Positions 7,466-12,925 of a stretch of 18,252 nucleotides of DNA are shown here, piece by piece; position 1 is the first letter of the stretch, and the number at the start of each line of letters is the position of its first letter. The position numbers were made by a program, and so were the translations under genes. Origin of the DNA: CAYLLN01 sp036496265 (GTDB taxonomy: Bacteria; Planctomycetota; Planctomycetia; Pirellulales; Pirellulaceae); the NCBI GenBank assembly GCA_036496265.1, contig DASXLL010000347.1:1-18252 (forward strand), read 5' to 3'. The notes under the pieces are model-generated. The model saw nothing but the letters and a program-made list of their open reading frames with translations. It did no database searches and was not told where the DNA came from.

Positions 7466-8602
7466 ATGTCGAAGATCCGACCAATTGCCTGGGTGACCGC
7501 CATTAGCATGGCATTCGCGGCGGGCGTAAGCGCCCCCGCACTGGCACAGCCTGTCACGCCCGGCAGCGATGCGTTCTGGAACTTTCAGCCGTTCGTCGAT
7601 CCCGGCACCTTCAGCCCGGACTTCCAATTCTTTGCGCCCGCCGAAGTAGACGATTTCGGCGGCGAAGAGAAACCCAATACCGGAATTTATGTCACGATCG
7701 ATCGCACGTACGTGAATGTCTCGCGCCCCATCGATCGCTTCTCGTTCGGCTCCGGCAATCAGGGTGATTTTACCTGGGGCAATCGCATGGAAATCGGCTA
7801 CATGAAAGGCGATCCCAGCGGCTGGCAAGCTGTCGTTTGGCGTGTGAATGGCCCCAATGAGAATTTTACCAATGCCGCCTATGTCGAACGAATGACGGAT
7901 AACGCTGGTACCCTCATCCTCAACGTTCCGCAACCTGGAGCTGTCGATTCGGTCAATAACCTCAAAATGTCGTCATTCGAGTTGAACAAGGTTTTCCGGC
8001 TCAAGCCCTATCACAACGGAACGATCGTCGAGCCAGTCCTAGGCTACCGCTATATGAACGTTCGCGATTTTTACCAGCGGCAGACACTCACCCAGTTTCC
8101 GGGAACCGCCGGCATTCCGGTTGATGCCATAAGCGACGAATTCCTGCAGACCATCACGCACCGATCCATTTTCGAAAATCAGCTGCACGGCGGTCAACTT
8201 GGGGCTCGTATTTTCCGCCAGCGAGGTCACTGGATGCTCTCGGGCCAAGCCACATTCTTCGCGTTAGCCAACTTCCAGTCGCTGCGGGTAATCAATCAAC
8301 AGAGCCTCTTGGCGAATCCGGCCCAGGAACTAATCGATGCGAATCCTGAACAAAAAATCAATTGGTTCGGTACCGGCGGCGACATCAACAGCCAGGAAGC
8401 CTATCGGCGGGCAACGCAATTTACTTTCGGCGGCGAGATCCGCGGCGACGCGTCTTATGAATTGACTCGTGACGTCAACCTGCGCGTGGGATTCGTCTTT
8501 CTCGACCTGGGCCAGGGCATCGGCCGTGGCGATCGACCGGCGTTCAACAATCAATCTGTAATCATGTCTGGCGTCACATTCGGACTTACCGTGAACCGAT
8601 AG
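7466..8602 (+). CDS. BBP7-like outer-membrane beta-barrel protein (378 aa)
   Basis: ATG 7466 gives a typical signal peptide (MSKIRPIAWVTAISMAFAAG...ALA, cleavage after residue 27) and has agga 9 bp upstream, so I prefer it to the in-frame ATG at 7388, which would add 26 non-signal residues. The mature protein alternates aromatic, Gly and polar residues in beta-strand style: FTWGNRMEIGYM, GWQAVVWRV, VEPVLGYRYMNVRDFYQ, GGQLGARIFRQRGHWMLSGQ, INLRVGF-like strands, and a terminal MSGVTFGLTVNR. This matches the BBP7/DUF1551 barrel proteins found in large numbers in Pirellulaceae. They are assumed to sit in the outer membrane; cargo or ligand is unknown. The gene is monocistronic and ends at a strong hairpin. 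Confidence 0.75.
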   Translation: MSKIRPIAWVTAISMAFAAGVSAPALAQPVTPGSDAFWNFQPFVDPGTFSPDFQFFAPAEVDDFGGEEKPNTGIYVTIDRTYVNVSRPIDRFSFGSGNQGDFTWGNRMEIGYMKGDPSGWQAVVWRVNGPNENFTNAAYVERMTDNAGTLILNVPQPGAVDSVNNLKMSSFELNKVFRLKPYHNGTIVEPVLGYRYMNVRDFYQRQTLTQFPGTAGIPVDAISDEFLQTITHRSIFENQLHGGQLGARIFRQRGHWMLSGQATFFALANFQSLRVINQQSLLANPAQELIDANPEQKINWFGTGGDINSQEAYRRATQFTFGGEIRGDASYELTRDVNLRVGFVFLDLGQGIGRGDRPAFNNQSVIMSGVTFGLTVNR

Positions 8603-8628
8603 CGGCGCGAAAAATTGCCAAAACCGAA

Positions 8629-8662
8629 GAACCAGGAACCAAAAATGTTTGGTTCTTGGTTC
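8629..8662. terminator. Strong bidirectional hairpin between convergent genes
   Basis: Arms gaaccaggaaccaaa (8629-8643) and tttggttcttggttc (8648-8662) pair over 15 bp with one G-T wobble and a 4-nt loop (aatg). A T-rich stretch follows on the plus strand. It lies 27 bp past the barrel-gene stop and 16 bp before the stop of the opposing small gene. The pentamer ggttc recurs to 8675, giving a small iterated look. Confidence 0.7.
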
Positions 8663-8677
8663 TTGTTGTTTGGTTCA

Positions 8678-8860
8678 TTACACGCGCGCTTCGTGCAGTT
8701 TGCGAATATCTTCCAGCTCCACGCTTAAACGATGCCGCAAAGGGCTTTCGGCGCGAAGCTCGTCAAGCAGTGCCTCCGCCTTCTCAAAGGCGTCGGGCGA
8801 AACGTCTTTCGATTTGAACAAATCACGAAAGCTGCGCTGAACTTGGGCTTCGGTGAGCAA
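8678..8860 (-). CDS. Small conserved-looking charged protein (60 aa), TTG start
   Basis: I do not recognise a family. The product is rich in Glu, Arg and Leu and is predicted to be helical (VQRSFRDLF, FEKAEALLDELRAESPLRHRLSVELEDIRKL), with no signal or membrane segment. The start is the point of interest. A perfect gaggag Shine-Dalgarno lies on the coding strand 6-7 bp before TTG 8860, while the longer in-frame option from ATG 8989 adds 43 residues of low-quality sequence without a good site. The gene converges with the barrel gene and is divergent from the SelA-like gene. Function is unknown; a helical hairpin or dimer is likely from sequence alone. Confidence 0.6.
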   Translation of the reverse strand: MLTEAQVQRSFRDLFKSKDVSPDAFEKAEALLDELRAESPLRHRLSVELEDIRKLHEARV

Positions 8861-9118
8861 GATCTTCTCCTCAACTGGATTGCAATGGGTAGCCGCCGAC
8901 GAATGACGAGCAAATGATGCGACTGACGGTACCCTTATTTTATTGCGATTGGCACGCCATGCAAGAGCGATCGAAGCGACATTTTCCAATCACCGGCTGG
9001 CCGGCAAGCTTGCAGCGATGCTCGTGCGGCGAATTAATCAACCTTATACTTCGAGCCGAATGCCACATGCAGCGATTTTCGGCTTGAACTGTCACATTTA
9101 GCATCCACGGCGTATGCC

Positions 9119-10543
9119 ATGCCCAATGTCTTTCGCAATTTGCCCTCCGTCGGCGAGCTCCTCGAAAGCCCGCCGCTGAAATCCTTGATCGATCGTGTCA
9201 ACCGCAATGTGGTGATAGGTCGAGTCAAGCAGTTTCTCGACGACATGCAAAGGCAGGTGCGCGCTGCGGCTGCTGGCATGCACGTGCCGGCCCCGGCCGA
9301 ATTGGCCTTGCGAATTGCTGATTGGATCAATACCGACCGGCTGCCGGCAATCATTCCGGTAATCAATGCCACCGGCAACATTTTGCATCCCCAGCTTGGC
9401 GGGGCGCCCCTGCCCGACGAAGCCATCGCCGAGTTAGCGGCTCTCACGCGCGGCTATGCCAGTTTCAACATGAATCTAGCCACTGGGGGGGATTCGGCTG
9501 CCGTTGCCGCCATTGAGCGGCAATTGCAACGGCTGACCGGCGCCGGAGCAGCGACGATCACGTGCAGCTTGGCCAGTGCGGCGATGGTTTCGCTGGCCGC
9601 GATGGCTGCTAATCGTGAGATCATTGTGGCGCGAGGGGAAATAACCGCCATCGACGGCAACTCCCGTCTACCCGATTTGTTCCAAACGAGCGGCGCAAAG
9701 CTTCGCGAAACCGGCACGGCAAATGTCACACGCATTGACGACTACGCAGCCGCGATAACCCAACAGACCGCCGCCATTTTGCACCTTACGGCCAGTGGAT
9801 TCGCGGTTATAGGAATCGCGGCCCGGCCACCACTCGAGGAATTAGTTTCGCTCGCCCGCCGCAGTAAGTTACCGCTGATTCATTGCCTGGCGCAAACGTC
9901 ATTGCTGGACCTATCTCCGTATGGAATTACGGATGGATCTGAAGTCGCAAAAAGTGTTCAGTGCGGAGCGGACCTTATGATTTTTCCCGGCGACGGTTTC
10001 ATCGGCGGACCACCTTGCGGCATTCTTGTCGGTCGGCGGTCGCTGATTGAAGCAATCGAGAAACATCCGCTGATGCCGCCGGTGCGAGCTGAGAAACTGA
10101 CGCTCGCCGCGCTCGGCGCCACATTGCGGTTATATGAAGACCAAGATGTCGCCGAGCGCGCGATTCCGGTTTTGTCGCTGCTTGCCACACCACTCGAAAA
10201 TCTACGCCAGCGGGCCGAGCGACTAGCGCCGCAAATTGCCGCCACCGGCCTGACGACAGTCGAAATCGTGGCCGCAAAATCGTATATCGCCGGCCATGAA
10301 GTGCCCGGCCAATCGCTGCCAACCGTCGTGCTCGCGCTGTCTGCGAAGGAAGGCCCAGCCGAGCAACTGGCCGAAGCCCTACGAACCGGCGCGCCGTCCA
10401 TCGTGGTGACGATCGACAACGACCGACTGATCCTGGATCTCCGCAGCGTCCTGCCGCGTGATGATCTGTCACTGATCAGTGCATTCACCTCGCTGTCACG
10501 CCCCACCGAATCGCAACCCACCGCTCCCGCAGTCGAGTTGTAG
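9119..10543 (+). CDS. SelA-like fold-type I protein lacking the PLP lysine (474 aa)
   Basis: Length and scaffold match L-seryl-tRNA(Sec) selenium transferase from end to end: the N-terminal LPSVGELLE domain, INATGNILHPQLG (around 80-94), ARGEITAIDGNSRLPD, GGPPCGILVGRRSLIEAIEKHPL, the nearly unchanged EKLTLAALGATLRLY, and a C-terminal LDLRSVLP. The catalytic parts differ. The SGDKLLGGPQ motif that carries the PLP-binding lysine reads PGDGFIGGPP, with Gly293 (codon 9995-9997) at the lysine site. The DLGSGS segment is CLAQTS (256-261), the Arg-bearing GRGHR-type segment is GGDSA (123-127), and HTNLGR is HPQLGG (90-95). True selenocysteine synthesis is therefore unlikely; a pseudoenzyme or new function is inferred. 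ATG 9119 gives the right N-terminus but no clear Shine-Dalgarno; tatact at 9045-9050 is a possible -10. No other selenocysteine gene is in the window. Confidence 0.85.
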   Translation: MPNVFRNLPSVGELLESPPLKSLIDRVNRNVVIGRVKQFLDDMQRQVRAAAAGMHVPAPAELALRIADWINTDRLPAIIPVINATGNILHPQLGGAPLPDEAIAELAALTRGYASFNMNLATGGDSAAVAAIERQLQRLTGAGAATITCSLASAAMVSLAAMAANREIIVARGEITAIDGNSRLPDLFQTSGAKLRETGTANVTRIDDYAAAITQQTAAILHLTASGFAVIGIAARPPLEELVSLARRSKLPLIHCLAQTSLLDLSPYGITDGSEVAKSVQCGADLMIFPGDGFIGGPPCGILVGRRSLIEAIEKHPLMPPVRAEKLTLAALGATLRLYEDQDVAERAIPVLSLLATPLENLRQRAERLAPQIAATGLTTVEIVAAKSYIAGHEVPGQSLPTVVLALSAKEGPAEQLAEALRTGAPSIVVTIDNDRLILDLRSVLPRDDLSLISAFTSLSRPTESQPTAPAVEL

Positions 10544-10592
10544 GTGGCCTGTGCCCACTGATTCGGCATGACGTGGGCGCAGCCCACCCTAC
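10544..10592. repeat. Dispersed gcccac/gtgggc hairpin repeat
   Basis: The hexamer gcccac occurs at 10553-10558 and 10582-10587, with its complement gtgggc at 10573-10578 between them, so two alternative hairpins can form (14-nt or 3-nt loop). The phrase gtgggcgcagcccaccctac is of a type I recall as a frequent dispersed intergenic repeat in bacteria including planctomycetes. It starts immediately after the SelA-like stop codon and could act as a terminator or RNA-end stabiliser. Confidence 0.5.
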
Positions 10593-10611
10593 CCGAACAA
10601 GAGCACTGCGC

Positions 10612-10617
10612 TACAAT
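10612..10617 (+). promoter_or_regulatory. Possible -10 box for the 76-aa gene
   Basis: tacaat lies 28 bp before ATG 10646, with ggag (10634-10637) as Shine-Dalgarno between. No convincing -35 is seen. It suggests the small gene can be transcribed separately from the SelA-like gene. Confidence 0.3.
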
Positions 10618-10645
10618 GCTCGCAAGGAAAAACGGAGCAGAGCTA

Positions 10646-10876
10646 ATGCAATTCATCGAAATGACCGGCAAGACCCTGCGGCGATTGGTTTCAGAAGACG
10701 AGCTTCACGCCGGCGACTTGGTTCAAACCGGCGTCAACGACGAGACGATCGTTCGCGTCAATCGCCAGGGCGATATCGAAGTCCGCCGAACCGACCGCTG
10801 GGACGTCATCGGCGGCTTGCTGGGTGACTATGAACACCGAATTAAAATCGAAACCGGCCTCGATTGGGCCGAGTGA
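10646..10876 (+). CDS. Small acidic conserved-looking protein (76 aa)
   Basis: I do not recognise a named family. The sequence has the character of a compact, conserved cytoplasmic protein: an N-terminal MQFIEMTGKTLRRLV, a central VNRQGDIEVRRTDRWDVIGGLLGDYE, and a C-terminal TGLDWAE, with no signal peptide, membrane segment or cysteine. ATG 10646 is chosen because ggag lies 8 bp upstream; the in-frame ATG at 10568 would start inside the dispersed repeat. It lies 102 bp after the SelA-like gene on the same strand. I have an impression of similar proteins in other planctomycetes, which I cannot confirm. The ends of this gene and the minus-strand gene that follows are only 20 bp apart. Confidence 0.7.
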   Translation: MQFIEMTGKTLRRLVSEDELHAGDLVQTGVNDETIVRVNRQGDIEVRRTDRWDVIGGLLGDYEHRIKIETGLDWAE

Positions 10877-10896
10877 TTTCTGCTTTTCGCTGCGAA

Positions 10897-11976
10897 TCAC
10901 GGCGCAAATATCGGCAGCAGATTCTTCGGCATCTGCAGAATAATGCACGCCGTCGCCGTGCCGAATTCGGCGCACACCTCGCCATCCGGCCACGAGCCGT
11001 CTTCCGCCTGCTTCGCAAGCAGCACGTCGCGAATCGCCGGATACCACTTCAGCCAGTGCTCGCCGCCCGCATGCCACATCGCCTGCACCGCGTAGTACTG
11101 GCCATAAAAAAAGTAGCCCCCCGCAGTCGAACGGTTGGCTGGCAAATGCTTCATCAGCCACGCCAAGCCCTTTGTGACCTGCTCGCCTTCGTAAATCCCC
11201 GCGCTATACAGCGACACGATGCCCGCGGCCGTCAGCGGAAACGTGCTCTGCCCGCCTGAAATCTGGTAGCGAAATCCGCCGTCAGCGTTCTGGCTCTTCT
11301 TTACATAATCGATGCACTTGGTCCGCACTTCATCCGGCACCTCAATTCCCGCGTCGCGCGCCGCCCGTAATCCCACAATCTGACAAATCGTCACCGACAA
11401 ATCGGCATCACTCTTCTGCGGCTGGTACCGCCACCCGCCCGCATCGTTCTGGCACGCGCACGTCAACTTGACCGCGCTCCGCAGCTTCTGACCAACGACC
11501 TTGTCATTTTCCCGGTCCGCCAACATTCCGTAGGCCTGCGCGAGGAACAGAGTCCCAAAGCCATGCCCATACATATTGTCCTGGCCGCCCCCCGGTACCG
11601 CGATATAACCCGTCTCTTGCGTACACGACGAGATATATCGAATGCACCGATCGACCTGCTTTCCAAACGGTCCCTGCCCCGGCGGACTCCCGCTCATCAT
11701 GAACGCCAGTCCCGCCAAACTGCTAACCGCCACACCGCCCGCATATCCGCCATGCCCAAACGCCCCCTCCTCGCGCCCCGAAATCACTTGCCGCCGCGCT
11801 AGCCACGCCAAGCCGCGATCGATGGCCTGCTGTGTTTCAGGTGGAATCAATGCGGGCGCAGCGTTTGCCTTCGACTGCTCTTGAGCGCCTGCTGCGCGAG
11901 CTGAAATTGCAATCGAACCAGCTAGACCGGCGAGCAAAGCGGTGCGCCGCGAAATGGCTTCCGATGCACGATTCAT
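10897..11976 (-). CDS. Tat-exported prenyltransferase/squalene-oxidase-repeat protein (359 aa)
   Basis: The N-terminus has a twin-arginine signal (S9-R10-R11-T-A-L-L followed by a hydrophobic run and an A-rich cleavage region near 30), so export in folded form is predicted. The mature part is an alpha/alpha toroid of the squalene cyclase/prenyltransferase type. QW-like repeats occur at 176-184 (QNDAGGWRY), 229-237 (QNADGGFRY) and 323-331 (QAEDGSWPD), between helical segments such as DLSVTICQIVGLRAARDAG. The DxDD motif of class II terpene cyclases is absent (DADL at 190-193), and the length is about half of a squalene-hopene cyclase, so it is probably not a cyclase. Proteins of this design are common and uncharacterised in planctomycetes. 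The start is 7 bp downstream of the DUF4058 stop, with an aggg Shine-Dalgarno overlapping that stop, which suggests translational coupling. Confidence 0.85.
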   Translation of the reverse strand: MNRASEAISRRTALLAGLAGSIAISARAAGAQEQSKANAAPALIPPETQQAIDRGLAWLARRQVISGREEGAFGHGGYAGGVAVSSLAGLAFMMSGSPPGQGPFGKQVDRCIRYISSCTQETGYIAVPGGGQDNMYGHGFGTLFLAQAYGMLADRENDKVVGQKLRSAVKLTCACQNDAGGWRYQPQKSDADLSVTICQIVGLRAARDAGIEVPDEVRTKCIDYVKKSQNADGGFRYQISGGQSTFPLTAAGIVSLYSAGIYEGEQVTKGLAWLMKHLPANRSTAGGYFFYGQYYAVQAMWHAGGEHWLKWYPAIRDVLLAKQAEDGSWPDGEVCAEFGTATACIILQMPKNLLPIFAP

Positions 11977-11983
11977 GCGATCC

Positions 11984-12760
11984 CTAAAACCCGACTCGTT
12001 TTAATTGCTCACCGCACCAGCGCTGTTCGGCATCCGACAATCCGCTCGGTGCAGGCCTATCGTAATGAAGTAGCTCAGGGTACGGGCCCTCGTCCCAAGA
12101 ACGCGCAAACGCGGCCTGCAGATCCAGTGGCACGTCGCGGTCTTCATACGCCAGCGGAACGGCGATTCGCGGCAGCCGCCGCTCCAGCGGAAACGCATAA
12201 ACTTCGTCCAGCGTCGGCCAACGCGAAACAGCCACCAAATATCGCCAAGGCTGAATTGAAGCCAGCTTGTCCGCCTTCAGTTTAACCGTCGGCTGGCCGC
12301 CCACGAGCAAATCGATTTCGACGATATTTGCTCCGGACTCCACATATTGATCGCGCTTCACCAAATACGACGTCCGCCCCGGCCCGCTGCTTTTGTTGTC
12401 GGGACTTAAAACCTCGATCGCCGTAACGATTTTATTTCCCGCCGCCGGCTCCACGATTTCAATGAGCGGCTGGCGAATTTCCTCGCGATATGTCTCAAAG
12501 ATTGCCGGCGTGTCCACTTCCAGCAAAGCGGCAACGCCGCGGCGAGGTTCCCGGCTGGAACTACGGACGATGGCCACGTCCGGTTTGCGGGCTTGATCGT
12601 CGCGAACGATATACAGCCGGTCCTGCATCAGCGCCACGTAGCGCGGCTTCAATAGCGGCTGCAACAATCCACGAATGGCTGTGACCAACGCATCATGAAA
12701 ATCCGGCCAAATCTCCGGTCGCTCGATATAGGGATCCATTCCGGGAAATGGACATGGCAT
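11984..12760 (-). CDS. DUF4058 family protein (258 aa)
   Basis: The opening MPCPFPGMDPYIERPEIWPDF is the hallmark of DUF4058, a family frequent in cyanobacteria and planctomycetes and of unknown function. ATG 12760 is chosen over an in-frame upstream start at 12859 because it gives this signature at residue 1 and has ggagagg 6 bp upstream. Conserved blocks follow in order: RKPDVAIV (D61), AIEVLSPDNK (E116, K123), YLVKRDQY (K135) and NIVEIDLL (E148, D150). This order of acidic and lysine residues resembles the PD-(D/E)XK-like arrangement of Uma2 proteins, which suggests but does not prove a nuclease-type fold. There is no signal peptide, so it should be cytoplasmic, unlike the exported product of the next gene. 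It is divergent from the SNF2 gene across 165 bp. Confidence 0.9.
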   Translation of the reverse strand: MPCPFPGMDPYIERPEIWPDFHDALVTAIRGLLQPLLKPRYVALMQDRLYIVRDDQARKPDVAIVRSSSREPRRGVAALLEVDTPAIFETYREEIRQPLIEIVEPAAGNKIVTAIEVLSPDNKSSGPGRTSYLVKRDQYVESGANIVEIDLLVGGQPTVKLKADKLASIQPWRYLVAVSRWPTLDEVYAFPLERRLPRIAVPLAYEDRDVPLDLQAAFARSWDEGPYPELLHYDRPAPSGLSDAEQRWCGEQLKRVGF

Positions 12761-12925
12761 GGCAACCTCTCCGTCCTGGCGGTGAACTCCGTTTGGTGCT
12801 TGCGGCTTCAGTTGTATTGTAGCTCGCTCGGCCAGAATTTCGCCAAGCCTCGATTGCATTCCGCTCGGTTTTCACTAGATTTTGGAAGACCTGTGCGAAT
12901 CTCTAACGCAATCGGAGTGCGCGTC

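Noticed and set aside
9958..10671. A 237-codon minus-strand frame overlapping the SelA-like gene
   Set aside because: Ser/Arg-rich translation without domains, opposite a clear SelA scaffold.
9119..10876. A working selenocysteine-insertion locus
   Set aside because: The SelA-like protein lacks the PLP lysine, and no selB, selD or tRNA-Sec-like sequence was found in the window. No gene here shows a sign of UGA recoding.
10897..11976. A true squalene-hopene or terpene cyclase
   Set aside because: The DxDD motif is missing and the length is about half that of the enzymes; only the repeat fold is supported.
12695..12925. An in-frame N-terminal extension of the SNF2 protein
   Set aside because: It overlaps the start of the divergent DUF4058 gene and would remove the intergenic promoter space; ATG 12926 has a ggag site.
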